A DNA stretch of 64,000 bases from assembly GCA_022792815.1 (NCBI GenBank), contig JAAWBS010000016.1:62001-126000 (forward strand), in the 5' to 3' direction. This document shows, piece by piece, positions 8,994-17,259 of the stretch. Source of the stretch: Hungatella sp. (GTDB taxonomy: Bacteria > Bacillota > Clostridia > Lachnospirales > Lachnospiraceae). Under the pieces are notes generated by a model. That model did not search any database. It saw only the letters and a program-made list of their open reading frames with translations, and was not told where the DNA came from. Positions within the stretch are counted from its first letter, which is position 1; every line of letters starts with the position of its first letter. Position numbers and translations under genes: made by a program.

Positions 8994-9252
8994 GTGATAG
9001 GGTCCGCAGCATATCTATCTTTCCCTTGTCTGCCGGGTTCATATGGGTGAGGAGAATCTCTGTGAGGAGTTTCGTCTCCTGGTCCGTGAAGGAGATATTT
9101 TTCTGGCTGGCCTCCGTGGAGAGGGAGAGAAAGCGGGCCATCATCTGGTCTTTCGGAGTCCGGTTCAGCTGTTCGGTAAAATCGGTGAGAAATTTAATCT
9201 TTTCCGGGTTCATGGATTTCAGTCTGGGATCCTGCTTCCAGGCATCATTCAT
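8968..9252 (-). CDS. Small unknown protein, probably sporulation-linked (94 residues)
   Basis: I do not recognise the family. The 94-residue protein is soluble, helical and charged, beginning MNDAWKQDPRLKSMNPEK, with no signal peptide or membrane segment. An in-frame ATG at 9288 has no ribosome site, while the ATG at 9252 has GGAAAGGAAG about 10 nt upstream and is preferred. It lies 81 nt downstream of the 211-residue gene on the same strand with no terminator visible between, so it is probably co-transcribed from the sigma-E-like promoter at 10001-10029. That association is the only functional hint. Its stop codon is inside the terminator shared with leuS. Confidence 0.6.
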   Translation of the reverse strand: MNDAWKQDPRLKSMNPEKIKFLTDFTEQLNRTPKDQMMARFLSLSTEASQKNISFTDQETKLLTEILLTHMNPADKGKIDMLRTLSQKLAFRRG

Positions 9253-9333
9253 AGGCGGGACACTTCCTTTCCTGTAATAGGGTTTCATGGGTGTTCGGGT
9301 ATTCTTGATCTGTCTTTGGTGTTTTGCGGTTTT

Positions 9334-9969
9334 TTAAGTCAGCTGCTGTAAGGTCTGCATGAGAAAGGCGGCCTGCTCCAGCCTGCTCTGCTGGTCAGGA
9401 GGCAGAAAATTTTTCAGCTGTCCAATGGCGGACGGCATGGGACCCGACTGCTGTGGGGAGGAGACAGGGGGAAATACGGAACTTCCATAGTGGCTGCTGC
9501 CAGTCTCTCCCATGTCCATGGAGCTGCTGTCAGGGGGAATGGTGCCGTTGGACACCGTGCCGTTTGATACGGGGCCGGGGGACAGGCTGGCCGGAGGCTC
9601 CGGATCAAAAGTCTGGGGTAAAGGGAAAAGCTCCTGGCGCTGATTTCCCGTGTAGACGTTCCGGATGAAATTGCAGACCATGTCAATCAGATCTTGCTCC
9701 TGGGTGTTGCCGTAGGGCTTGATGGCTTCCATCATATCCAGGGCAGACCCCTTCTGGGTCTCTGGAAGGGCGGAGATCCCCATAGCGGCCACTTCCTCCT
9801 CCTGGAACAGAGACATGGTCCGCTGCAGCTCTCTGATCTTCACCAGGACGGAGAGAAGGCGCTGCTGTGGGACGCTGACATAGGGGAGGGCGGCTTTGAT
9901 CATCTGCAGATGGTGATCACCGGTGAGATAATCAAAATCAGTAAGTTTCATGGTATGTTCATCTGTCAT
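9334..9969 (-). CDS. Unknown protein behind a sigma-E-like promoter (211 residues)
   Basis: Not a family I can name. Residues up to about 95 are helical and contain repeated Leu/Met heptad-like spacing (LPYVSVPQQRLLSVLVKIRE). The middle (about 110-175) is a low-complexity Pro/Ser/Gly/Asn linker, and the C-terminus is another helix, LRQQ/LEQAAFLMQTLQQL-like. No membrane segment or signal peptide is present. The start at 9969 follows a GGAAAG site; ATGs at 10002 and 9954 are alternatives, but 10002 overlaps the promoter -10 element. A close sigma-E consensus match just upstream suggests mother-cell expression early in sporulation. The downstream 94-residue gene is probably in the same operon. 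Confidence 0.6.
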   Translation of the reverse strand: MTDEHTMKLTDFDYLTGDHHLQMIKAALPYVSVPQQRLLSVLVKIRELQRTMSLFQEEEVAAMGISALPETQKGSALDMMEAIKPYGNTQEQDLIDMVCNFIRNVYTGNQRQELFPLPQTFDPEPPASLSPGPVSNGTVSNGTIPPDSSSMDMGETGSSHYGSSVFPPVSSPQQSGPMPSAIGQLKNFLPPDQQSRLEQAAFLMQTLQQLT

Positions 9970-10000
9970 AATTTGCGGCTTTCCAAATCTCTTTGATCTC

Positions 10001-10029
10001 AATGTATGAGGTGCTTTCGGAAATTATTC
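10001..10029 (-). promoter_or_regulatory. Sigma-E-like (mother-cell sporulation) promoter
   Basis: On the minus strand GAATAAT (10023-10029) is followed by exactly 14 nt and then CATACATT (10001-10008). The Bacillus sigma-E consensus is roughly KMATATT, 13-15 nt, CATACANT, so the -10 is a full match and the -35 has one mismatch. It sits about 30 nt ahead of the 211-residue gene. Sigma-E binding is inferred, not shown. Confidence 0.55.
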
Positions 10030-10072
10030 CGCATAGGATAAGAGTGTATAGAAAATTTATCTGGAGGGACTT

Positions 10073-10240
10073 ATGTCTGAGCGCTTGATTATAGATGGAA
10101 ACGCTGTGTATGAAATCGATGAGGACTGTCTGCGGCAGCAGGAAGCCAGGAGACAGATGGGAAGACTGAGGAGAATGGCAGGGGAGAGGCCTGTCTGCCA
10201 GGAGAAGAGAGGAGTGAGAGAGAAGAGACAGTCCGTCTGA
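10073..10240 (+). CDS. Small conserved-looking protein (55 residues)
   Basis: A short gene with a clear ribosome site, CTGGAGGGA, 7-8 nt before ATG 10073, and its own strong terminator at 10249-10277. The product begins MSERLIIDGNAVYEIDEDC, then becomes a very basic Arg/Gln/Glu-rich helix. I recall similar small proteins in Lachnospiraceae but cannot name a function. A sequence CATAGGATA (10032-10040), matching the sigma-K -10 form CATANNNTA, lies upstream, although the -35 dinucleotide at the expected place is GC rather than AC. It is divergent from the sigma-E-type operon to its left. Confidence 0.62.
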   Translation: MSERLIIDGNAVYEIDEDCLRQQEARRQMGRLRRMAGERPVCQEKRGVREKRQSV

Positions 10241-10248
10241 GAAAAGAG

Positions 10249-10277
10249 ACAGCCGCCGGGAGACCCGGCGGCTGTTT
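10249..10277 (+). terminator. Terminator of the 55-residue protein gene
   Basis: ACAGCCGCCGGG (10249-10260), loop AGA, CCCGGCGGCTGT (10264-10275): a perfect 12-bp stem ending in TTTT. Confidence 0.85.
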
Positions 10278-10305
10278 TGGAGAAAAAAGACATGTTGCAG
10301 ACAGA

Positions 10306-10566
10306 TTAGCAGCAGAAGCAGCTGTTATTGTTGCCGCCGCCGCAGCAGCACAGAAGGATCAGGATCCAGATGAAATCACAGCCAAAGCCGATTCCACAGG
10401 AAGTGCCGCAGTTATTATTGTTGCACCCGCAGCCGAAGTTGAATCCTCCGCCACCGCCACAGCAGCAGCACAGAAGAATCAGGATCCAGAGAATGTTGCC
10501 GCCTCCGTTGCCGCCTGTCGTACACTCACATCCGCAACCACAGTTTGTTGCTGCCAAATCACTCAT
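10306..10566 (-). CDS. Cys/Gly-rich repeat protein ('high-cysteine HCB' type), probable spore coat component
   Basis: An 86-residue protein made almost wholly of Cys, Gly, Asn, Ile and Leu. It holds an internal duplication: the unit (I/F)(L)WILILLCCCCGGG occurs at about residues 29-42 and again at about 66-78, separated by GCGCNNNNCGTSCGIGFGC, and the end is again Cys-rich. About a quarter of residues are Cys. Similar clostridial proteins are often labelled 'chorion class high-cysteine HCB protein' by resemblance only. A GGAGGAAC ribosome site precedes the ATG, and a sigma-K-like promoter lies at 10598-10625, which argues for a disulfide-cross-linked coat or crust protein made late in the mother cell. 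No leader-peptide processing genes are nearby. Confidence 0.78.
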   Translation of the reverse strand: MSDLAATNCGCGCECTTGGNGGGNILWILILLCCCCGGGGGFNFGCGCNNNNCGTSCGIGFGCDFIWILILLCCCGGGNNNSCFCC

Positions 10567-10597
10567 ATTTGTTCCTCCAGATATTTTCTTTACAGTC

Positions 10598-10625
10598 TAT
10601 CTTATGAGGGGCGGCTTGGCAGTGT
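10598..10625 (-). promoter_or_regulatory. Sigma-K-like (late mother-cell) promoter
   Basis: On the minus strand AC (10624-10625), 17 nt, then CATAAGATA (10598-10606). This fits the sigma-K consensus AC, 16-17 nt, CATANNNTA. The predicted start is about 10 nt upstream of the ribosome site of the Cys/Gly-rich protein. Confidence 0.5.
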
Positions 10626-10710
10626 TTCATAAAATTTGAAAAAAGGTGGGCGTTCGAAGACAAAGGGGGGCGTTTTTTTCGTCAAAGCCGCAGAGGGCCG
10701 CTCCCTCCGG

Positions 10711-10739
10711 TTGCACCAGATGATTAATTATGGTATAGT
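10711..10739 (+). promoter_or_regulatory. Promoter of the alanyl-tRNA editing gene cluster
   Basis: TTGCAC (10711-10716), 17 nt, TATAGT (10734-10739), with a TG dinucleotide that makes an extended -10. Confidence 0.6.
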
Positions 10740-10819
10740 TGTCAATACTGAGGGTAGATCCCTGCCTTTTGCGGCGGCGATCCTATCACCTATCATCTGA
10801 TAAAACCAGGAGGATTCCC

Positions 10820-11983
10820 ATGGAGAAACTATATGAAAAGAAACCGGATGTCAGAGAATTCGACGCAGTGGTCCTGTCCTGCAGCCGGGTCAGTGACAAG
10901 ATCTGCCATGTCACTCTGGATCGGAGCGCTTTTTACCCGGAGGGCGGAGGGCAGCCTTACGACACGGGGATGTTAGGGCAGGCTCGGGTGACAAAAGTCC
11001 ACGAGAAGGACGGCCAGGTCCTCCATCACACGGACCGGGAACTGGAGCCGGGGCTTAAGGTCCGCGGCGTCATCGACTGGGAGCGGAGGCAGTGCCACAT
11101 GCAGCATCACACAGGGGAGCACATCTTCTCCGGACTGGTCCACAGCCGGTACGGATACGACAATGTGGGATTTCACATGGGCCAGGACATGGTGACCATC
11201 GATTTCAACGGGATGCTGACCGCAGACCAGGTGAGAGAACTGGAGGAGGAGGCCAACCGGCTGGTCTGGGCCGACGTTCCCGTGGAGTCCTGGTACCCTT
11301 CCGAGGAGGAGTTACATAGGCTGGATTATCGGAGCAAGAAGGAGCTTTCGGGGCCGGTGCGCATCGTGAGGGTTCCGGGGGGAGATACCTGTGCCTGCTG
11401 CGGCACCCATGTAAGTCATACAGGCCAGATCGGCATGATCAAGATCACAGGGCTGAAGAAATATAAGGGAGGCGTTCGTCTGGATATGGTCTGCGGGCTC
11501 CGAGCTCTCGACGACTATGAGAAAAAACAGGAGGAAGTCATCCGGATCTCCAATCTTCTGTCAGCCAGACAGGGGGAGGTCTCGGCGGCAGTGGAGAAAC
11601 TGATGGGGGAGTCGGAGGCCCAGAAGGTCCGGATGAATCGGCTCTATGAGCAGATATTTAAGATGAGATGCCAGCAGCTGCCATCCGGCAGAGAGCCTCT
11701 TCTGATCTTTGAGGAGGAGCTGCCGCCAGCCAGACTTCGCCAGCTTTGCAACCAGCTTTGCCAGGAGGGAAAGGGCGAGCCGGTGCTGGTCTGTTCCGGC
11801 GGCGGCGGTCAGTTTTACTATGTGCTGGGAAGCGGGGAGGAGAAGGTGGATACTATAGTCAGAACGCTCAACGGGCTTCTCTTTGGCAAAGGCAGCGGAA
11901 AGGGCCTTATGGCTCAGGGGATGTTCGCCGCTTCCAAGGAGGAGATCTGCAGGGTCTGGGATGATCGGTTGTGGAAGGAGTAG
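10820..11983 (+). CDS. Alanyl-tRNA editing protein (AlaX-L type)
   Basis: A 387-residue free-standing relative of the AlaRS editing domain, which hydrolyses Ser- or Gly-tRNA-Ala mischarging products. An N-terminal beta-barrel includes EGGGQPYDTG; the zinc-binding editing core follows, with H97-TGE-H101 and C191-A-C-C-G-T-H197. The C-terminal third resembles the DHHA1 domain, giving the long form. ATG 10820 follows CAGGAGGA at good spacing. The next gene begins 3 nt after the stop, so this gene, the AI-2E exporter and the P1 peptidase form one transcription unit. No synthetase (alaS) is adjacent. Confidence 0.9.
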   Translation: MEKLYEKKPDVREFDAVVLSCSRVSDKICHVTLDRSAFYPEGGGQPYDTGMLGQARVTKVHEKDGQVLHHTDRELEPGLKVRGVIDWERRQCHMQHHTGEHIFSGLVHSRYGYDNVGFHMGQDMVTIDFNGMLTADQVRELEEEANRLVWADVPVESWYPSEEELHRLDYRSKKELSGPVRIVRVPGGDTCACCGTHVSHTGQIGMIKITGLKKYKGGVRLDMVCGLRALDDYEKKQEEVIRISNLLSARQGEVSAAVEKLMGESEAQKVRMNRLYEQIFKMRCQQLPSGREPLLIFEEELPPARLRQLCNQLCQEGKGEPVLVCSGGGGQFYYVLGSGEEKVDTIVRTLNGLLFGKGSGKGLMAQGMFAASKEEICRVWDDRLWKE

Positions 11984-11986
11984 ACA

Positions 11987-13183
11987 ATGGAACTGAACAG
12001 AGATAATTTGAAAAAGATCAGAGGGCTGATCGTGTTCACGGTGGCGGCAGCGGTTCTGGGGGTTCATTATCAGAAGGTTTTAATCTTTCTGGGAGAATGT
12101 GTGTCCATGATCTCCCCGTTTCTTCTGGGCGGAGCCATCGCATTTGTCCTCAATGTGCCCATGCGCACCGTCGAGACCCGGACTCCGCTCAAAAAGATGA
12201 AGAGATTCAGACGGCCTGTCTGTCTGATCTTGTCCGTCGCGTCGGTGACCGGAGTGCTGCTGGTGGTAATCTTCGTGGTGGGTCCGGAGCTGGTGAGTAC
12301 GGTCGTGGGTCTGCAAAAGAGTATTCCCCTGTTTTTCGAGGAGATCCAGACCCGGGCTCAGGAGCTTTTTGCCCGGAATCCGTGGATCCTTATGTACATC
12401 GAACAGATTGACATTGATTGGGAGGAGACGGGCAGGAATATTATGGAATTTCTATCCAGCGGGGCCGGCACCATGGTGGCCTCCACCTTCCATGCTGCGG
12501 CGTCCATCATCAGCGGGGTGGCCAATTTCTGTATCGGTTTTGTATTTGCGGTCTATGTGCTTTTGCAGAAGGAAGTGTTGGCGAGACAGACCGGGAAACT
12601 TCTTGAGGCCTATCTGCCGGACCGGGTGAGCGGAAAGATCATAAGGACGGCAGTGCTCACGGAGAAGACCTTCTCCTATTTCCTGGCAGGACAGTGTGTG
12701 GAGGCCGTGATCCTGGGGGCCATGTTTTTCGTCACTCTGACGCTGATGAGACTGCCCTATGCCCTTCTCATCGGAGTGCTCATCGCGTTTACGGCCCTGA
12801 TCCCCATCTTCGGCGCGTTTGTGGGCTGCGCCGTGGGAGCCTTTCTGATCCTGATGGTGAATCCGGTTCAGGCTCTTGTGTTTCTGGTGGTGTTCCAGGT
12901 GCTTCAGCAGGTGGAGGGCAACCTGATCTATCCCCATGTGGTGGGCGGTTCCGTAGGTCTTCCGTCCATATGGGTATTGGTAGCAGTGACTGTGGGAGGC
13001 AGCGCTATGGGAGTCCTGGGCATGCTGGTGTTCATCCCACTTAGTTCGGTTCTGTATGCTCTTATTAAGGAAGAAGTCCATGGGAGGCTGGAGAGAAAAC
13101 GGGGGAAGTCAGGTGAGAGCACCGGACATCAGGACCGGAAAGATGACGGAAGTCAGGAGGAGGAAGATGAACAAGAGGATTAG
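11987..13183 (+). CDS. AI-2E family transporter
   Basis: A 398-residue membrane protein of the PF01594 family. Two hydrophobic helices near residues 10-45 and 68-95 are followed by an amphipathic extracytoplasmic region, then a cluster of four or five helices. The family signature QQVEGNLIYPHVVGG precedes the last helices. Members export autoinducer-2 or act as sodium/proton antiporters; substrate cannot be decided here. The C-terminal 35 residues are very hydrophilic (Arg/Lys/Glu/Asp-rich). The stop codon overlaps the start of the P1 peptidase gene by 17 nt, implying translational coupling. Confidence 0.88.
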   Translation: MELNRDNLKKIRGLIVFTVAAAVLGVHYQKVLIFLGECVSMISPFLLGGAIAFVLNVPMRTVETRTPLKKMKRFRRPVCLILSVASVTGVLLVVIFVVGPELVSTVVGLQKSIPLFFEEIQTRAQELFARNPWILMYIEQIDIDWEETGRNIMEFLSSGAGTMVASTFHAAASIISGVANFCIGFVFAVYVLLQKEVLARQTGKLLEAYLPDRVSGKIIRTAVLTEKTFSYFLAGQCVEAVILGAMFFVTLTLMRLPYALLIGVLIAFTALIPIFGAFVGCAVGAFLILMVNPVQALVFLVVFQVLQQVEGNLIYPHVVGGSVGLPSIWVLVAVTVGGSAMGVLGMLVFIPLSSVLYALIKEEVHGRLERKRGKSGESTGHQDRKDDGSQEEEDEQED

Positions 13184-14204
13184 AGATTACGGGATCGTCA
13201 TCGGGATGGGAAATCCGGGTCCCCGCAACAAGATCACGGATGTGGCGGGAGTCACGGTGGGTCACTGCACGGTGGACACGGACCGAAACAAGACGGGGGT
13301 CACGGTGATCCTGCCCTGTACGGACAACCCGTTTTCCAGAAAACTGACGGCGGCTGTGTGCGTCCAGAACGGATTCGGAAAGAGCCAGGGGCTCATACAG
13401 ATCGAGGAGCTGGGAACCATAGAGACACCCATAGCCCTGACGAATACATTAAATGTGGGGATTGTACACGACAGTATCGTAGATTATATGCTGAAAGTGG
13501 GAGAAAGAGACGGTATTTTGATCACTTCTGTCAATCCGGTGGTGGGAGAGTGCAATGACGGTGTGCTCAATGACATCAGCTGCCGGGCTGTGGGGAGAGA
13601 GGAGGTCATGGAGGCTATCGCCTGTGCGTCACAGGATTTTGAAGAGGGAGACGTGGGGGCCGGAAAGGGAACGGTATGTTTCGGTCTGAAAGGGGGCATC
13701 GGCTCTGCCTCCAGGCTGGTATCTCTCGGCGGGAAGGACTACACGGTGGGAGTTCTGGTGCAGTCCAATTTCGGAAGCACGGAGAACCTGGTTATCAACC
13801 ATGTGCCGGTGGGGTGCAAGCTGTCCTCCATAGAGCCGGCGGTGACGGACAAGGGATCCATCATGATGATTTTGGCCACGGACCTTCCGGTGACGGATCG
13901 GCAGCTGAAGAGGGTATGCCGGCGTGCGCCGGTGGGGCTGGCCCGGTGCGGCTCCTTCTTTGGCCATGGAAGCGGCGACATTGTCATCGGATTTACGACG
14001 GCCAACCGGGTGGAGACCGGGAAGGAGCCGGCGGTCTGTTCCATGGAGGTCCTGAAAGAGGAGTTGCTGGACCAGGTATTTCACGCAGCGGCCCAATCCG
14101 TGGAGGAAGCGGTGCTGAATTCCCTGGCCATGGCATCCACGGTGACCGGGTATGACGGCACAAAAAAATACAGCCTGACAGACGTGTATCTCGGAGGGCT
14201 GTAA
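13167..14204 (+). CDS. P1 family peptidase (DmpA/L-aminopeptidase-type Ntn hydrolase)
   Basis: A 345-residue enzyme of the DmpA/BapA family, N-terminal-nucleophile hydrolases that remove N-terminal D- or beta-amino acids from short peptides and amides. The opening DYGIVIGMGNPGPRNKITDVAGVTVGH is typical. The autocleavage site is K-Gly230/Ser231-I-M-M-I-L-A-T-D-L-P; the new N-terminal Ser231 would be the nucleophile. ATG 13167 lies directly downstream of AGGAGGAGGA inside the end of the AI-2E gene; the open frame extends further upstream but lacks a ribosome site. The convergent PHP gene ends only 12 nt downstream. Confidence 0.88.
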   Translation: MNKRIRDYGIVIGMGNPGPRNKITDVAGVTVGHCTVDTDRNKTGVTVILPCTDNPFSRKLTAAVCVQNGFGKSQGLIQIEELGTIETPIALTNTLNVGIVHDSIVDYMLKVGERDGILITSVNPVVGECNDGVLNDISCRAVGREEVMEAIACASQDFEEGDVGAGKGTVCFGLKGGIGSASRLVSLGGKDYTVGVLVQSNFGSTENLVINHVPVGCKLSSIEPAVTDKGSIMMILATDLPVTDRQLKRVCRRAPVGLARCGSFFGHGSGDIVIGFTTANRVETGKEPAVCSMEVLKEELLDQVFHAAAQSVEEAVLNSLAMASTVTGYDGTKKYSLTDVYLGGL

Positions 14205-14215
14205 ATTTCGATGAC

Positions 14216-15061
14216 TCATCCGCAGTAATCGTTCTTGATATCTCTCAGGAGTGAGTAGGAGACTCGCAGGCCGCCCCGCCCCCGTCCGATCTCCACATCG
14301 GGTTTATTGGCTCCGTGGAAATCCGAACCGCCGGAGGGGAGAAGGCCAAGCTCTCTGGCGATGACCTGGAGCTGTGCGCTCTGGGACTGGCTGTGGGAAG
14401 AGTGGTAGACTTCCAGCCCACGCAGTCCAAGGCTTTTTAGATGGTCGGCAAAATCCCTGATCTCCCGATACTCCATATGGTACAGCATAGGATGGGCCAG
14501 GCAGGGCCACATCCTGTGGGAGGTCAGCAGTTCCATAATCTGTCCCGGAGTTACGTCTTTGGGGCGGATGCAGTAGCGCCCGCCGTACTGAAGATAGGTT
14601 TCAAATGCGTGGGAGGGGGAGGGAGCATAGCCTTTTTGGGACAGAACTCGGGCAAAATGAGCCCGGGTGATCACCGTGTCTGAGACTCCGTTTCTCAGAT
14701 CTTCCCAGGTGATGTCAAAACCGTCTTCCCGGAACCGGTTTAACATGTCTTCGTTGCGAAGATCCCGGATCTTTCGAAGGCTCTTTAAGTCGTCCAGCAG
14801 CTTCTGATCTGTCTCATCGGCAAAAAATCCCAGAATATGGATCTCGGTTCCCCCAAGGACACAGGAAAGCTCAATGCCGGGGATCAGTTCGATGCCACAG
14901 GTGGCGGAGGCCTTTTTGGCCCGTGAGATCCCGTCTATGGTGTCATGGTCCGTGAGAGCCATAGCCTGCAGACCCTTTAAGGAGGCGAGAGTCGCCACCT
15001 CTTCCGGGGATAGGGTGCCGTCAGAGGCAGTGGAATGAGTGTGCAGATCAACAAAATTCAT
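14216..15061 (-). CDS. PHP domain phosphoesterase (YciV/RNase AM-like)
   Basis: A 281-residue metal-dependent phosphoesterase of the TrpH/YciV group. The N-terminal VDLHTHSTASDG motif supplies metal ligands (His7, His9, Asp14), ALTDHDT gives further His and Asp ligands, and IPGIELSC, HILGFF, CLAHPM and GGSDFHGANK complete the PHP metal site. Characterised relatives dephosphorylate 3',5'-nucleoside bisphosphates and trim RNA 5' ends. Start ATG 15061 has an AAGGAAG site about 11 nt upstream. It is convergent with the P1 peptidase gene and divergent from the VanW gene. Confidence 0.88.
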   Translation of the reverse strand: MNFVDLHTHSTASDGTLSPEEVATLASLKGLQAMALTDHDTIDGISRAKKASATCGIELIPGIELSCVLGGTEIHILGFFADETDQKLLDDLKSLRKIRDLRNEDMLNRFREDGFDITWEDLRNGVSDTVITRAHFARVLSQKGYAPSPSHAFETYLQYGGRYCIRPKDVTPGQIMELLTSHRMWPCLAHPMLYHMEYREIRDFADHLKSLGLRGLEVYHSSHSQSQSAQLQVIARELGLLPSGGSDFHGANKPDVEIGRGRGGLRVSYSLLRDIKNDYCG

Positions 15062-15210
15062 AGCTTTTTCTTCCTTTTGAAATGTTTTGGTAACACTATA
15101 GTAACATGTTCTGGAAAATAAGTAAAATGGAAAAAAAAGATTCCATTTTCCACAAAGTATGGTATACTACATGGAGAAAGAATACACTATCATGTAAGAC
15201 AGGTGAAAAG

Positions 15211-17196
15211 ATGAGTACAGATAATTACTATGATCATAGAACAGCCCCAGGCCGGGGCCATGGAGAAGAAGGACATGGGACGAGGGCGGCGTCACCAAGG
15301 CAGACAGGAAGCAGAACTTCCCAGGGAAGTGTAAGGTCGTCTCAGGGAGGGGCAAGGACCTCCCAGGGGGCAAGAAGTCCTCAGGGTACCAGAAGCGCAC
15401 AGGGGACACGGGGGACATCCGCAGCAGGGCACAGGACCTCGTCGGCAGGGACGCCGAGAGGCAGGGCATCCTCGTCGGGGAGCAGCCGGACCTCTTCCGC
15501 AGGGAGGCCGCCGGGGTCCAGACCGAATCATTCCGGATATTCTTCTTCGGGAAGGCGGGGGAGAAAGCGGAGGAGATCATCGGTCAACTATCGGGTGATT
15601 GCCATCGTGGGAGTGATTTTGATCCTCGCCATAACTGCCGTGGTCTATGGCATGCAGCACAGCAAAAAGACCAATACCGATGCGGAAAGTCTGGCTGAGG
15701 AGACCACCTCAGAACCGGAGACCGAGCTGGAAAAACAGGTGGTAGTAGACGGGATTCAGATCACCGGTATGTCCAGGAGTCAGGCCAGAGAGGAGATTCT
15801 GAAGAAATATCACTGGGACATGAAGGCAGTCTACGGGGAAGAGACCTATGACATCGCCAATCTGATGGAGGAGAAATTAAACGGTCTCTTAGACGAGATC
15901 TATACAGGGGAGGCCAAGGAGAGCTATACCCTGGATACCACAGGACTTGAGGAGGCTGTAAAGGCCCAGGCGGCGGCAGCGGCGGCTAAGTGGGACAAGG
16001 CTCCCAAGAACGGTTCTATCTCCGGATATGACGCTGCCACAGACACATTTTTGTTCGACGGGGAGGAGACAGGCCTTTCCGTGGATCAGGAGAAGCTGGC
16101 CGCAGATATCCAGAGCGCCCTGACATCGAAAAAGTTTGATTCAGTGATTCAGGTTACAGCTCAACAGGTGGAACCGGAGATCTCCGCGGAGGCGGCAAAG
16201 GAAAAGTATAAGACCATCGGCTCCTATACGACCAAGACCACAGCCAATAAGAAGAGAAATACCAATATCCGTCTGGCGTCAGAGGCGCTCAACGGCACCA
16301 TCGTCCAGCCCGGCGAGGAGCTCTCTTTCAATGATACCGTAGGCGAGAGGACTGCCGCAAAGGGATATCAGGGGGCGGCTGCCTACAACAACGGTGAGGT
16401 GGTGGAGGAGATAGGCGGCGGTGTGTGTCAGGTCAGCACCACGCTTTACAATGCGGTTCTGAGAGCCGGACTCGAGATTTCCGTGCGCCGTTCTCATACC
16501 TTTGAGCCGTCCTACGTGACGCCGGGACAGGATGCCACCGTCAGCTGGGGCGGTCCGGATTTTAAGTTTATCAATAACTCCGCCACACCCATCGGCCTGC
16601 GGGCAAGCTACGCAGATCAGGTTGTGAAGATTTCGGTCTATGGGATCCCGGTTCTGGAGGAAGGGGTGGTCTACGAGCTGGAGTCCAAGAAGATCGCGGT
16701 CTTGGATCCGCCGGCCCCTACCTATGAGGAGGATCAGACCCTTCAGCTTGACGAGGAGGTGGTGAAGTCCGCCGGTTCCTCGGGCAGCCGCTGGGAGACC
16801 AGACTGGTGATTACCAAAGACGGGGTGGAGGTAAGCCGGGAGGTGGATCACACGGCCACCTATAAGGGGCATGCACCGGTGATAAGGAGGAATACCTCGG
16901 GTGTGGTTGTGACTACGGAGGGAAGCGAATCGGCGGCAGAGTCGTCGGATGCTTCGTCAGCCGGAGAGACATCGCCGTCCAGTCAGCCGGCGGGACCCGG
17001 AGAGCTGGGGCCGGGACAGCCGTCCACAGAGGCCTCCCAGCCGGAGACGTCCCCGCAGCCGCCTCAGCCGCAGCCGCCTGCAGAGACGGGAAATGGCGGA
17101 GGTCCGGGAGGCCAGCCCTCTGACACCATAGTGCCCGAGGGTCCGGGAGGCCAGGGCGGAGGCGCACCTTTGGTGGTGGAGCCGAAACCGGAATAG
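15211..17196 (+). CDS. VanW family membrane-anchored protein
   Basis: A 661-residue protein in five parts. Residues 1-120 are a Ser/Gly/Arg low-complexity region of imperfect TSQGAR/SAQGTR-like hexamers; a basic stretch and one membrane helix (about 127-147) follow. A peptidoglycan-binding-like YoaR region (about 180-320), the VanW domain (about 340-470, with GEELSFND, GGGVCQVSTTLYNA and a WGGPDFKF turn), and a Pro/Gly/Ser/Glu tail complete it. The orientation is cytoplasmic N-terminus with the rest outside. VanW proteins are found in glycopeptide-resistance clusters and widely in clostridia; the role is unknown. ATG 15211 is chosen over 15106 because of AGGTGAAAAG; a TATACT hexamer near 15172 may belong to its promoter. 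Confidence 0.85.
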   Translation: MSTDNYYDHRTAPGRGHGEEGHGTRAASPRQTGSRTSQGSVRSSQGGARTSQGARSPQGTRSAQGTRGTSAAGHRTSSAGTPRGRASSSGSSRTSSAGRPPGSRPNHSGYSSSGRRGRKRRRSSVNYRVIAIVGVILILAITAVVYGMQHSKKTNTDAESLAEETTSEPETELEKQVVVDGIQITGMSRSQAREEILKKYHWDMKAVYGEETYDIANLMEEKLNGLLDEIYTGEAKESYTLDTTGLEEAVKAQAAAAAAKWDKAPKNGSISGYDAATDTFLFDGEETGLSVDQEKLAADIQSALTSKKFDSVIQVTAQQVEPEISAEAAKEKYKTIGSYTTKTTANKKRNTNIRLASEALNGTIVQPGEELSFNDTVGERTAAKGYQGAAAYNNGEVVEEIGGGVCQVSTTLYNAVLRAGLEISVRRSHTFEPSYVTPGQDATVSWGGPDFKFINNSATPIGLRASYADQVVKISVYGIPVLEEGVVYELESKKIAVLDPPAPTYEEDQTLQLDEEVVKSAGSSGSRWETRLVITKDGVEVSREVDHTATYKGHAPVIRRNTSGVVVTTEGSESAAESSDASSAGETSPSSQPAGPGELGPGQPSTEASQPETSPQPPQPQPPAETGNGGGPGGQPSDTIVPEGPGGQGGGAPLVVEPKPE

Positions 17197-17259
17197 GCAC
17201 CTTCGGTCAGCCTGCGGGTCTTGTTCCCAAAATAGTACGCGGAAACGGCAGATTTTGGC

